Part shown: one piece after another, positions 1 to 9,879 of the stretch
Layout: the number at the start of each line of letters is the position of its first letter
Numbering within the stretch: position 1 is the stretch's first letter
Assembly (NCBI RefSeq): GCF_963678545.1
Contig: NZ_OY782870.1
Coordinates: 558,001-622,000 of the forward strand
Direction of reading: 5' to 3'
Source: an uncultured Methanomethylovorans sp.
GTDB lineage: Archaea > Halobacteriota > Methanosarcinia > Methanosarcinales > Methanosarcinaceae
Length of the DNA stretch: 64,000 nucleotides
Notes under the pieces: model-generated
What the model saw: only the letters and a program-made list of their open reading frames with translations
Databases searched by the model: none
Told to the model about the DNA's origin: nothing
Program-made: the position numbers and the translations under genes

Positions 1-3000
1 CTTATGTAGGCGTTTCCTGCCGTCACACTTGAGAAATCCAACTTTTCCGAACCTACTACAGTCATATTTATATGATTTTGACCATTGTTGAAAAAGCCTA
101 GGTTCGTATACAGAACAACATAAGCAAAACTGTAGTTACCTGTAGTATCTTTTACCCATAATGTCAGTTCACACGGTTCATCTATAGAAGTCAGAGGCTT
201 ATCGGTGGTCATTTTAAGACTGCCCAGAGAATATGAACCAATACCAGCTGCACTACCACCAACGTTTGCACTGCCTGCTGCAGGCAAGTATACTGTAACG
301 TTCGTACCATTCAGGTCCATGTAGGTAATATTGGACTGTGGCATGATGATAGGCACATAACCCGCACCTTGCACAACCATTTGGTACCAAACACCCCATT
401 TCTCTCCAGGACTGAGATTCGGAAGCTGCCAGGTAAGCACTGACCTGTCGCTTAGAGTAGTAATAGCAGGTTCTGCATTGCCCAGTTTTGGATATGTAGG
501 AACTACAAAAGAGGTCCTGTTGCCGACCGTACCATTACTGCTGCCTGAAATATATGTAGCTTTTGCAACCGTGGAAGATGTCACATAATTTCTGGGGATA
601 TGGATGTTCAGTACAGGTCCTTCCGCTGAGTAATTTGTGATCTGGGATGCAATTCCCTTGAATATGTTTTCCAGAACACTGGAATTTGGTGCAAAGTAAT
701 ATTTTCCTTCTGTAAGATCTGCCACTTCAGCTAGTACTGGATCAACTTCAGATTCATTGTTTCCGAATCCTATTGCGTATATAGTGGTGTTTCTCCCTTT
801 AGCTTCAAGAGCCTCCAAGATAAGTGAATGATAACCTGCATTGTCAAGACCATCTGTCATAATGACCATGGTCGAATTTCCAGGTATAGGGGCAAGCTCT
901 TCGTTAGCCTTATACATTCCTTCGTCTATAGCGGTCAGACCATCAGCAGTCATTGTATCAATAGCATTGCTCAGATGGGAAAGCGAATCATTCTGGAGAG
1001 TAGATGTAACACTAGCTTTCCATTCTGTCCATGAGACCGGAGTTGACGCATATGAAATGTTATGAGGAGTAAAAGCAAGATCAAAGCACTCATAGCTATA
1101 TGATGAACTTATCTCTACCTCTGCTGGGATGCTCCATCCTGTTCCATCCCACTTCTGTATGTTAATATCATTACTACCGTCCGATGTCATGAGAAATATA
1201 TCGTTAGATAGAGGATCAGGTGTCAGCTGTACCCACCTTGTGGTACTACTACTTTGAAGATCAAATGCATACGCCTCTGAACTCCATGAACCACTCCATG
1301 TTCTGTATTTGGGAACTGCAGACGAATCACCCCATACGACCAAACCCTGTCCGCTTTCCTGTTCAAAGGCAACATCCATAGTCCTTCTATTATAGTCAGA
1401 CAAAGAGGTTTCAACTCGAATAGGTGAAGACCAGGAAGCTCCATCCCAGACAGTTACGTAGATATCATAATCTCCAGTCTCTATACCCATGATAACATTA
1501 TTGGAACTTGGATCTGCTGCCATTTTTATCCAGTAGATACTGTTGGAACTGAAAGAAGGAATTGTATTTTCAGAACTCCATGAGTTTCCATTCCATATCC
1601 GATACTTAACCGTGTTACTTGATCCTTCCGACCATGTCACGATTGCATTACCGGTCTGTTGTTCATAGACGATGTCAAAGCACTGATAATTATAAGTCTC
1701 TGCATTATTAGTTAGTGATATGCCATTACCCCAACTGTTTCCGTTCCAGACCTCGGCTCTCATGTCCAAGGAATCATCGAGTGTGACAAGTATGATCTCA
1801 TCTGAGAATGAATCAGAGGCCATTTTTATCCATCCTACATCCCCGGCACCTGATGAAATGGAATTTGCAGCACTTGCGGAAGACCAAGAAGCTCCATTCC
1901 ATGTTCTGTATCTGGGAATACCGTCATCAATACCCATATCCATATAAGCTATCAGGGCATCTCCCGAAACTTGTTCATATGCAATGTCAAAGGCTCTCCG
2001 TGCTGCAGAATCAGCACTTGTTGAGAATTCATGTACTGAACCCCAGGTAGTGCCGTCCCATACCTGTACATTTATATCTCTCTGATCATCCAGTGTTCCC
2101 ATGATCACCTCTGGCTTGATGAGTGAAGATGCTGTTACAATGAAGTCTGGCTTGCCACCTACAGCATTTGCTGATAGTTCAGATGACCACTGCTGGCCTT
2201 TCCATATTCTGTATTTAGGAGTGGTAGTACCGTCGTAATATGAAGCGATAACATTCCTAAGGTCTGAACTTGATACAGAAACATTGAACTCAGTATCATT
2301 CTGGGAGCCTGAATATTTGCTGATCTCTATATGATATGTATTACCAGCATAAAGAGGAGAACTTAAATCACAATTTTGTGTAGTGCTATTAGAGGAGTTT
2401 AATAATTCAATACCCTTGTAAAGGAATATGCCGAATTCACTGCTATCTGCCCAACTCAGATTGAATTTATAGATAGCATCGTCATCCACAGTGAAATAGC
2501 CTGTCCAGGTACTATCATTTCTCAAATAGCTTACCTGCGAAGTATTGCTCGCCACCGAGTCAAAACTATACAGTACAAGACCAGCATTGTCACCTCTACT
2601 TTCGTCAAAGCTCGATATGAAAGAATGGGATGCTAGCTTTACAGCACTTTTTTTGTCAATATGTGTCTTAATACTGAAGTTCTCTGTACCGCTGCCGGAG
2701 CCCTTTACGCAAACGGTCCAATTACCCTGAGGCACTGAGTCTGAATCGTAATCAGGATAAGTGTAAGACAATGGGGATATCCATATATATTCCGAAGGTA
2801 TGGCAGTAGCGTTTGGATAATATCCTTTGGTATTATTACCCATACCATACTTTGTGCCATCAGGAGCGATCAGTTCCAGATTGAGGTCCTTAGTATTGGT
2901 CCAGTCTAACTGAACCTTCAAATCATTGATAGTCCTGTTCACCTCGAACGTATCAGTGAACACACCACTTCCTGCCACACTGCCCGATGATGTATAATCA

Positions 3001-5468
3001 TAAGGTGTGAATCCCTCTGTACCGTATTCAATATCAGTGATATCATAATCACATATATCCTGGGCTATGGAGTTGTATACATTTTCCAGATCGGCGCTTG
3101 TGGGCGCATTGTAGTATTGGCCACCGGTCTCAAATGCTATCTTTTGCAGAAGTGGTTCATCAAGACTGGTTCCAAGACCAATGGTATAAACTTTTATGTC
3201 GTTGGCCTGAGCTATTGAAATTGCATTCGTACACTCCTGATCGGAACCGGCATTACATACACCGTCCGTGAGAACTACCATTACCTTCTTTGTATCCTCT
3301 CTACCGTTCACCAGAAGATTATTAGCTGCAGCCATAGCATCGCCCATAGCTGTTGATCCAGTGGGATTCAATGTACTTATTGCAGTTTTAATATTGGTTT
3401 TATTGTCATAGGAGTTCATAAGGGTCAGTGCCCTGTCAGTAGAAGCAGAACTTGAAAAGGATATAAGTCCAACCTTTGAATTGGATACAAGATTATCCAG
3501 GAAATCTTTTGCACCGTTCTTTACATTTGTCATTGGCTGGGGTGGACTCACTCCATCGTTTGTCATACTGCCCGAGCGGTCAAGAACAAGCACTACATCC
3601 ATAGGTGTGCCAGCATAGTAGTCTGGATCCATACTACCTGAACGGTCCAATACAAGCACGGCATTCGCAGCCGGTCTTGTAATCTGCAAGTCTCCTTCTA
3701 GGGATACTACTGTGGTGACGTTCACTACATCACCGGACTTCAGGGATTCGGGTTCCACATTGATGTATGTACTGAGAAAAGGCTCATCTTTTACCGTGAT
3801 AGGAGTGATTGCACTCACATTACTTGCAGTGACAACAATAGTAGTATTCCCTGGAACATTAGTACAGAAGAACTGTAAAGTCACTCTGCCAAGGTCATTA
3901 GTAGTTGTATTTATTGTTGTGCCATTGACATCATTCATTGATAAGTATCCTACTGTAGCATTAGTAGTGCTGAGGGTAAGGTTGATCCCAGGTAATGTAT
4001 GACCCCATTGATCTATAGCAACTGCTTTAATCGTGCTTTCGTGATTACCATTTAGACCTTGAACAAGCAAAGTATCAGGTGAAGCGTACACAACAAGACT
4101 TATGTTCGTACCTGAAAGGAAATCCAAGGTAGTGGAGTTTGTGACATTTGTAGAGCCACTGGCATTCCTATAAATAGCAGTGATATTGACACTTTCAATA
4201 TATGGAGTAGGCCCTACCAGAGTACTTGCTTTACCCTCACGATTCAGAGGTAATATAATGGAATTGCTTCCACTGTAGAAGGCTATCTGCTCTTTTATCG
4301 GAAAGCCCTCTGAGACTATTGGATTTACGAATTGATCTACTGCCTGACCCGTAAGCCTGTAAGTATCTTCATTGTTAGCATAAGCAGATGCAGGAGAAGA
4401 GGCAAGGAATAGATTATCGATCACATCTGCAAGCCCTGCTATTGTGATATTGGCATTTATGGAACTATTAGCTACCGTGATGGCAACAGTGTTTTCACCT
4501 GCTCTTTTATCGGTCCTGAACACACTGAAAGCGATACCATCAACACCTGTAATGTAGTTCGGATTACTGAGGTTAAGGGAATTATACTCATAAGGACTGT
4601 TATATGGAGTAGCTACTGGAGGCGTTGCATTAAATAGAACAAGGGAATTTGCTACAGGATTATCATACACATCATAAACTCGTGAAATGATCGTAGAAGT
4701 CGTGTTTACGGTGTATTGGTCATCATACCATAATTCTATTCCATATGGTGAAGCTGTTTTAACTTCAATGTCCTCTGAACTGATAACTTCACCTAAACAT
4801 GCTGAAATATTAATGTTACCTGCAATTGTAGAATTAATGACTAAAGTTATATTTTGGTCGGTAGTTAGAGAGTTTGTGATAACTATATCAGCTGTGTTTT
4901 CATCTGTTAGATTACGGATGGCCCGTATGCTCGTCAGAGTATATGGACTCCTTATGATCTGTATCTCTTTGAGAGTATTTTGAAATACATCTTCAAATGA
5001 AATGCTCAAGGTCATATCTGCAGTATCATTAACATTACCAAACTGATCCAACATACCTATCCTGACAGTAGTTATGTTGCCTGCAATTATAGGGTTCTTT
5101 GATTCTGATATGACTATCCTCTCAGGGCTAAGAGGAGAAAAAGTAATATGTGTAGTGTTTAAAATGCTTCCAACACTTACATTCAATGTTGCAATACCAG
5201 ACTCATTTGTGGTAAGGAATACCTGACCATATCCTGATACATTCGTCAATGTTGAAGCTAAACTTAGATAACCTAAACTTGTGCTGAAATTTACACTCAT
5301 GTTAGCTAAGGGGGTGGAGTTATCTGTGACTCTTATTAATACACTTACATTATCCCCTACATTGTTGTAAATACTGAGTGGATATGCATCTATAGTTAAA
5401 GCCATCGCAGACGTACTTAATGAAAGAAGTATCAGTAGTAGGATCATGAGTTTTGTTTGAGCTTTCAT
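1..5468 (-). CDS. Giant secreted VWA-domain protein, 5' part only
   Basis: The reading frame opens at an ATG at 5468 and stays open to the window edge (at least 1822 codons), so the C-terminus is missing. It starts with a clear signal peptide (Lys, then a Leu/Ile-rich core, then a Ser-Ala-Met-Ala cleavage region, residues 1-23). Residues about 24-600 look like invasin-type Ig-like repeats rich in Asn/Thr/Ser. A VWA domain follows near 604-790 with the metal site residues DRSGSM, a later Thr (STAMGDAM) and LTDG. Then come a beta-sandwich segment, several repeats of the type YRIWNG/WDG that suggest a propeller, and the distal half of a second VWA fold with MTDG near residue 1538. Such proteins sit outside the cell and bind ligands through a metal ion; the partner is unknown. 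It is divergent from mre11, with a TATA-like box near 5547-5556. The domain calls are by motif reading only. Confidence 0.8.
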   Translation of the reverse strand, partial: MKAQTKLMILLLILLSLSTSAMALTIDAYPLSIYNNVGDNVSVLIRVTDNSTPLANMSVNFSTSLGYLSLASTLTNVSGYGQVFLTTNESGIATLNVSVGSILNTTHITFSPLSPERIVISESKNPIIAGNITTVRIGMLDQFGNVNDTADMTLSISFEDVFQNTLKEIQIIRSPYTLTSIRAIRNLTDENTADIVITNSLTTDQNITLVINSTIAGNINISACLGEVISSEDIEVKTASPYGIELWYDDQYTVNTTSTIISRVYDVYDNPVANSLVLFNATPPVATPYNSPYEYNSLNLSNPNYITGVDGIAFSVFRTDKRAGENTVAITVANSSINANITIAGLADVIDNLFLASSPASAYANNEDTYRLTGQAVDQFVNPIVSEGFPIKEQIAFYSGSNSIILPLNREGKASTLVGPTPYIESVNITAIYRNASGSTNVTNSTTLDFLSGTNISLVVYASPDTLLVQGLNGNHESTIKAVAIDQWGHTLPGINLTLSTTNATVGYLSMNDVNGTTINTTTNDLGRVTLQFFCTNVPGNTTIVVTASNVSAITPITVKDEPFLSTYINVEPESLKSGDVVNVTTVVSLEGDLQITRPAANAVLVLDRSGSMDPDYYAGTPMDVVLVLDRSGSMTNDGVSPPQPMTNVKNGAKDFLDNLVSNSKVGLISFSSSASTDRALTLMNSYDNKTNIKTAISTLNPTGSTAMGDAMAAANNLLVNGREDTKKVMVVLTDGVCNAGSDQECTNAISIAQANDIKVYTIGLGTSLDEPLLQKIAFETGGQYYNAPTSADLENVYNSIAQDICDYDITDIEYGTEGFTPYDYTSSGSVAGSGVFTDTFEVNRTINDLKVQLDWTNTKDLNLELIAPDGTKYGMGNNTKGYYPNATAIPSEYIWISPLSYTYPDYDSDSVPQGNWTVCVKGSGSGTENFSIKTHIDKKSAVKLASHSFISSFDESRGDNAGLVLYSFDSVASNTSQVSYLRNDSTWTGYFTVDDDAIYKFNLSWADSSEFGIFLYKGIELLNSSNSTTQNCDLSSPLYAGNTYHIEISKYSGSQNDTEFNVSVSSSDLRNVIASYYDGTTTPKYRIWKGQQWSSELSANAVGGKPDFIVTASSLIKPEVIMGTLDDQRDINVQVWDGTTWGSVHEFSTSADSAARRAFDIAYEQVSGDALIAYMDMGIDDGIPRYRTWNGASWSSASAANSISSGAGDVGWIKMASDSFSDEIILVTLDDSLDMRAEVWNGNSWGNGISLTNNAETYNYQCFDIVYEQQTGNAIVTWSEGSSNTVKYRIWNGNSWSSENTIPSFSSNSIYWIKMAADPSSNNVIMGIETGDYDIYVTVWDGASWSSPIRVETSLSDYNRRTMDVAFEQESGQGLVVWGDSSAVPKYRTWSGSWSSEAYAFDLQSSSTTRWVQLTPDPLSNDIFLMTSDGSNDINIQKWDGTGWSIPAEVEISSSYSYECFDLAFTPHNISYASTPVSWTEWKASVTSTLQNDSLSHLSNAIDTMTADGLTAIDEGMYKANEELAPIPGNSTMVIMTDGLDNAGYHSLILEALEAKGRNTTIYAIGFGNNESEVDPVLAEVADLTEGKYYFAPNSSVLENIFKGIASQITNYSAEGPVLNIHIPRNYVTSSTVAKATYISGSSNGTVGNRTSFVVPTYPKLGNAEPAITTLSDRSVLTWQLPNLSPGEKWGVWYQMVVQGAGYVPIIMPQSNITYMDLNGTNVTVYLPAAGSANVGGSAAGIGSYSLGSLKMTTDKPLTSIDEPCELTLWVKDTTGNYSFAYVVLYTNLGFFNNGQNHINMTVVGSEKLDFSSVTAGNAYI

Positions 5469-5703
5469 TGCAAAGCCTCAGATGATTTTGTTTTTTGGTA
5501 ATATTATATGTTGTTTATTTGCAAATCGTGTAAGTTCTTCATGAACATGTATATAAAGAAAATGAAGGTTAGATTTTCTTTTTACAGTTTCTTAATATTG
5601 TGTGTACTGCTGTAGGTAGAAACTTAATCCAGTTTTCATACTTGTATCCAATGAACCAGATTTTCGGAATATTAAAATGCTGTAGGGGCATAGTATAACC
5701 CAG
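5469..5703. promoter_or_regulatory. Divergent promoter region, VWA gene / mre11
   Basis: This 235-bp AT-rich gap separates the two divergent genes. On the minus strand a TATA-like CTTTATATAC lies at 5547-5556, about 80 bp upstream of the VWA start. I see no equally good TATA box or ribosome site ahead of mre11. Confidence 0.4.
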
Positions 5704-7110
5704 ATGGACCGAGAGATAAAGATAATTCACACTGGAGATACTCATATAGGATATCGGCAATACCACAGTGATGTACGCAGGCAGGATTTCCTGCAAGCGT
5801 TTTCAACGGTCATCGATGATGCCATTAAAATGAAAGTAGATGCTGTGGTACATGCGGGTGACCTTTTCGATTCAAGGACTCCTTCGCTGGAAGATATCCT
5901 AGATACCATGAAACTTTTTTCCCGGCTCAAAGAAGCAGATATTCCGCTTCTGGCAATCGTCGGCAACCATGAAAGCAAACAGAGTACCCAGTGGCTTGAC
6001 CTTTTTGAAAGCATGGAGCTTGCAATAAGGCTTGGAACTGTTCCTTACATGCTTGAAGATGTAGCCTTCTATGGCATTGACAGTGTTCCAAGATCAAAGA
6101 TACCTCTTTTCGATTTTTCTACCTTTAAAGAACCTCTGGATTCATCATACAATGTACTTGTGATGCATCAGCTCATGAGCCCTATAACTGTAGGCGAATG
6201 GGACTGTGCTTCTGTGATAGGATCTATACCCTTCCATGTCGATGTGATGCTTCTGGGAGATTACCACAAGTGTGAGAAGATAACTGTAGGCGATACATGG
6301 GTAACATATTGTGGCAGCACTGAGCGTAACAGTCTTGCGGAAGAAGAGAAGCGTTCTTACAACATCGTTACCATCTCAGAAAAAGGTATTGACATCAGTA
6401 GAAAGATGATTCTCACCCGGGAATTTCTCAGGATACCAGTTACCATCAAAGATCCTGCAAAAATATATGAGGATATATTATCTGCTGTGAAGGAACAAGA
6501 CGTGAAAGGTAAAGTGGTGTTCGTAGAGATCAGCGGTGATGATGATAGTGTATCAATATCATATGCTGAGATAGAAGAGATGCTACTTTCGCGTAATGTA
6601 CTCGTTCCAGGTGTGAGGGACTTAAGGAAAGTTACTGAAGATCTTCTTGGACAGTCTGTTTCCATATCCTTCTATGATCCAGACGAGGCAATAAAAAACG
6701 AGATCAAGAACATGCATCTTTCAGAGGGTGGCCTGCTGATGGACGAGATCGTCAGAGACCTTTCCCTTCCTAAGACAAAGGTTAGTGATGAGGCAGAAAA
6801 TCGTCTTGGTAACCTCCTAGATAAGATGGACTTTTCAAAACCGATACCTTTTGAGCCTGTGAATGAAAAGATTTCCCTGCCCTCGTCTGAAACAGAGAAT
6901 GAGCCCACTCTGTCTTCATCTTCTGAAGCAAATGTAATAAACGAAATTGAAAAATCTGTTATCGACGTTCCCGAGACCAAGGTCCATGAACCTGAAAAAG
7001 AGCAAGATACAGTTGGAGCGGAAACACAAAATGAAAAGCATGCTGAAAAGAAGCAAAAGGCGCCTACTCATGCAAAGCCAAAACAGTACAATCTGGGTGA
7101 TTACTTTTGA
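5704..7110 (+). CDS. mre11: Mre11 DNA repair nuclease
   Basis: This is the nuclease subunit of the Mre11-Rad50 complex, which processes DNA double-strand breaks. The 468-residue protein has the calcineurin-like phosphoesterase motifs in order: D12 and H14 (GDTHIG), D53 (GDLFD), N88-H89 (GNHE), H155 and the GDYHK motif at 185-189. These residues bind the two Mn ions. The C-terminal hundred residues are a charged, low-complexity linker ending in a short YNLGDYF tail, a usual place for Rad50 contact. The stop codon overlaps the rad50 start by one base (TGATG), so the two are translated together. The assignment is firm; the start lacks an evident ribosome site. Confidence 0.97.
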   Translation: MDREIKIIHTGDTHIGYRQYHSDVRRQDFLQAFSTVIDDAIKMKVDAVVHAGDLFDSRTPSLEDILDTMKLFSRLKEADIPLLAIVGNHESKQSTQWLDLFESMELAIRLGTVPYMLEDVAFYGIDSVPRSKIPLFDFSTFKEPLDSSYNVLVMHQLMSPITVGEWDCASVIGSIPFHVDVMLLGDYHKCEKITVGDTWVTYCGSTERNSLAEEEKRSYNIVTISEKGIDISRKMILTREFLRIPVTIKDPAKIYEDILSAVKEQDVKGKVVFVEISGDDDSVSISYAEIEEMLLSRNVLVPGVRDLRKVTEDLLGQSVSISFYDPDEAIKNEIKNMHLSEGGLLMDEIVRDLSLPKTKVSDEAENRLGNLLDKMDFSKPIPFEPVNEKISLPSSETENEPTLSSSSEANVINEIEKSVIDVPETKVHEPEKEQDTVGAETQNEKHAEKKQKAPTHAKPKQYNLGDYF

Positions 7111-9773
7111 TGCTTAAACGCCTGAAAGTGGAAAACATCCGCAGTTACGAAGATCTTGACATCCTTTTTAAGAATGGCGTTACTGTTATTTCAGGGGTTA
7201 ATGGCAGTGGTAAGTCCAGCCTTTTAGAAGCTTGCTTTACAGGCCTTTTTGGGAGCAAAACCCTTACAAAAGATTTCACTATAGCAGATATTGTGCGCAA
7301 AGGAACTACAAAAGCATCCATTGTATTGGAATTCGAACAGAAAGGTAATGTTTACTCTATGGAACAGGTATTCCGCAATGATCCTGAGTCTGGCAGAGCC
7401 TCCAACACTCGTTCAGTGCTCAAGTTCAATGGGCAGATCTTCACAGACCAGGCGAAGCGCACTTACGATAGCATTCTTTCTCTGTTGAGAATGGATGAAG
7501 AGGCTTTCAAAAACTGTGTATATATAAGGCAGGGTGAGATAGATGTGCTTATCAACGCAAAGCCTGCTGACAGGCAAAAGATGATAGATGACCTTCTGCA
7601 GATCGGAAAGCTTGAGGATTACAGAGAACGTGCAGGAAATGCCAGGATTGGTGTGGGAAGGCATCAGCGCGATACTGAAAGGCGCGTAAAAGAAGTGAAG
7701 AACGAAACAGTGGAGATCGAAGATACAGATCCTATTGGCAACTTGAACCGCTTGCTGACCGAGGCCTCACAAATTAAAGAGAAACATGTTTCTGTAATTG
7801 AAATAAGAGACAAGACAAGGTCGGGAATCGAAGAATGGCGTTCCAAGCTTGGAGAATATGAACAACTTTCACTCCAAAAAAAGTCTATTGGTACCCAGAT
7901 ATTGGGATTCAATAGCAAGAAAACAGAAGCATTTGGGATTATCAACACCAGCACTTCTTCTATCCAATCCCTACGCTCCCATATAAATGAACTCAAACAA
8001 AGTGTTTCCAAGATCAAGGAACAAATGGAATGGGATGGTTCAGATGTGGGACAAATGTTTGTACATGCTGAAGAGCAGGAGCATGTGCAAAGAGACAAAC
8101 TGAATGGTGCCAGGCAAAAAAAAGCCTTGCACATACAGGAAATAGAAAACACAGAAAAAACCCTTCAGCAGTTTTCAAGCCAAATCAATGACATAAAGCT
8201 CTCTATTGAAAGCAACATGAAAAAGAAGAAAGATGTAGCTGTCCAAATTGAAAATCTAAAAGCTTCGCTTGAAAGTACACAAACAGAGAAATTATCCATA
8301 GCAGGAGAAATAGAATCTCTGGGTTTCACTCCTAAGAAGCTATCAGGACTTGAAGATATAATAGAGCTAGTACAAACGCAACAAAAGACTTTGCACGGGG
8401 ACAAAATGAAATTGTCCACCCGAAGGGAAGAGATCAGCAAGCGCATAGAGAAAAGCAAAGAACTGGTGGGCCAAGGAAAGTGCCCAACCTGTGGTCAGGA
8501 CCTGCATGGTTCTGCAGTGCATGAAACAATTCAGTCTGATAAGGAACAGCTGATGTCTTTGGAAAAAGAACTGGCTGCCATTAGCAAGAAAGAGGAAGAG
8601 TTTGGCTTAAAAACAGAACAGCTCAAGGCAGTAAAAGCAATTTCTAGGAAAATAGAAGATTATGATAATCGTATCAAGTCATTTAATGAGAAAATAGACT
8701 TGTCACAGAAGATGCTTGATGATCATGCTACCAGGATGGATGAAGATAGTAAGAGATTGAATGAGGCTGTTTCCCGCAAGCAAGAGATGGAAGCTACAAT
8801 TCTACAACTGAAAGAGCAGGAACAATTACTGCAGGAGACTGTTTCTTTTGCAGATAAGAAGCATGCTGAAATCCTAAAAAAGCTCGATCTTGCAAAAAAG
8901 GCACAGCAAAACCTTATTGAGAGTGAAGCTAAAGGAAAGGATATAGAGAAGTTGGAAGAGCGGATACGCAGTGAGCAGGAAAAAATAGGACTGCTGGAAC
9001 AGCAGATCAAGGATGGGAAGCAACGATTATCCGAGATAGATGAAAAGATGGGAGGCATAGATGCTGAATCCCTGAAATCCCATTTGCAGAAGTATGAGAC
9101 AGCTCTCAGGAATATAGAAATTGATATGAGAAAACTGGAGGAGAAAAAAACTGAATTGATGAAGCAAATAGGAATGATGGAAAAAGAAATAGAAAGGCTT
9201 TCCCGTTTGCAACAGGAGTTGCGCTCTTTACAGCACAAATCAGATTTTCTTGGAGCAGTTTACAAGGATGCAGAGGAGCTGGAGAGCATGTATATGCGCA
9301 TCAGGGCTGAGTTGAGATCCCGCAATGTAGGTACCCTTGACACTCTTATCAACGAAATCTTCACTTTTATGTATTCGAACAACGCATATTCCCATGTGCA
9401 GCTCGATTCTGAGTACAACCTGACGGTTTTCGGGAAGGATGGAACTCCACTGGAACCAAAGCTACTTAGCGGTGGAGAGAGGGCTATTTTCAATCTGGTA
9501 TTGAGATGTGCCATCTACAGATTATTGTCCATGGCAATGGGTGGACCTGCAAATGGTTCATGTTTACCCCCTTTGATTATGGATGAGCCGACTGTATTCC
9601 TAGACAGAGGACATGTGCAGCAGCTCATAAAGCTCATAGACCTTATGAGAGATTTCGGTGTGGGTCAGATAATTATTGTTTCACATGATGAAGCGCTTAT
9701 CGATTCTGCGGATCATTTGTTCTATGTGGAAAAAGACCCGATCACAAATACTTCCGCAATAACAGCGCGCTGA
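7110..9773 (+). CDS. rad50: Rad50 SMC-like ATPase
   Basis: This is the ATPase partner of Mre11. I take the ATG at 7110, which overlaps the mre11 stop; a TTG three bases upstream would add one Met. The 887 residues hold a Walker A motif (GVNGSGKS, 29-36), long coiled coils on both sides of a zinc hook CPTC (C458 and C461), an ABC signature LSGGER near 786, and a Walker B MDEPTVFLD near 824-832. This order and length are those of archaeal Rad50. The hook dimerises two complexes through zinc. The gene is co-transcribed with mre11. Confidence 0.97.
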   Translation: MLKRLKVENIRSYEDLDILFKNGVTVISGVNGSGKSSLLEACFTGLFGSKTLTKDFTIADIVRKGTTKASIVLEFEQKGNVYSMEQVFRNDPESGRASNTRSVLKFNGQIFTDQAKRTYDSILSLLRMDEEAFKNCVYIRQGEIDVLINAKPADRQKMIDDLLQIGKLEDYRERAGNARIGVGRHQRDTERRVKEVKNETVEIEDTDPIGNLNRLLTEASQIKEKHVSVIEIRDKTRSGIEEWRSKLGEYEQLSLQKKSIGTQILGFNSKKTEAFGIINTSTSSIQSLRSHINELKQSVSKIKEQMEWDGSDVGQMFVHAEEQEHVQRDKLNGARQKKALHIQEIENTEKTLQQFSSQINDIKLSIESNMKKKKDVAVQIENLKASLESTQTEKLSIAGEIESLGFTPKKLSGLEDIIELVQTQQKTLHGDKMKLSTRREEISKRIEKSKELVGQGKCPTCGQDLHGSAVHETIQSDKEQLMSLEKELAAISKKEEEFGLKTEQLKAVKAISRKIEDYDNRIKSFNEKIDLSQKMLDDHATRMDEDSKRLNEAVSRKQEMEATILQLKEQEQLLQETVSFADKKHAEILKKLDLAKKAQQNLIESEAKGKDIEKLEERIRSEQEKIGLLEQQIKDGKQRLSEIDEKMGGIDAESLKSHLQKYETALRNIEIDMRKLEEKKTELMKQIGMMEKEIERLSRLQQELRSLQHKSDFLGAVYKDAEELESMYMRIRAELRSRNVGTLDTLINEIFTFMYSNNAYSHVQLDSEYNLTVFGKDGTPLEPKLLSGGERAIFNLVLRCAIYRLLSMAMGGPANGSCLPPLIMDEPTVFLDRGHVQQLIKLIDLMRDFGVGQIIIVSHDEALIDSADHLFYVEKDPITNTSAITAR

Positions 9774-9794
9774 GCGAGAGTATTTATAAGCACA

Positions 9795-9802
9795 TTTATA
9801 TA
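9795..9802 (+). promoter_or_regulatory. TATA box of the smc operon
   Basis: TTTATATA lies 78 bp upstream of the ATG at 9880, between the rad50 stop and the coiled-coil gene. It would give a start of transcription near 9828. Inferred from spacing only. Confidence 0.45.
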
Positions 9803-9879
9803 AAATGAACCATAAGTTAATTATACTTTTGTTATATAATTCGCCACAGAAGGGATAGAATGGTCTTGCGAGGTATCAT

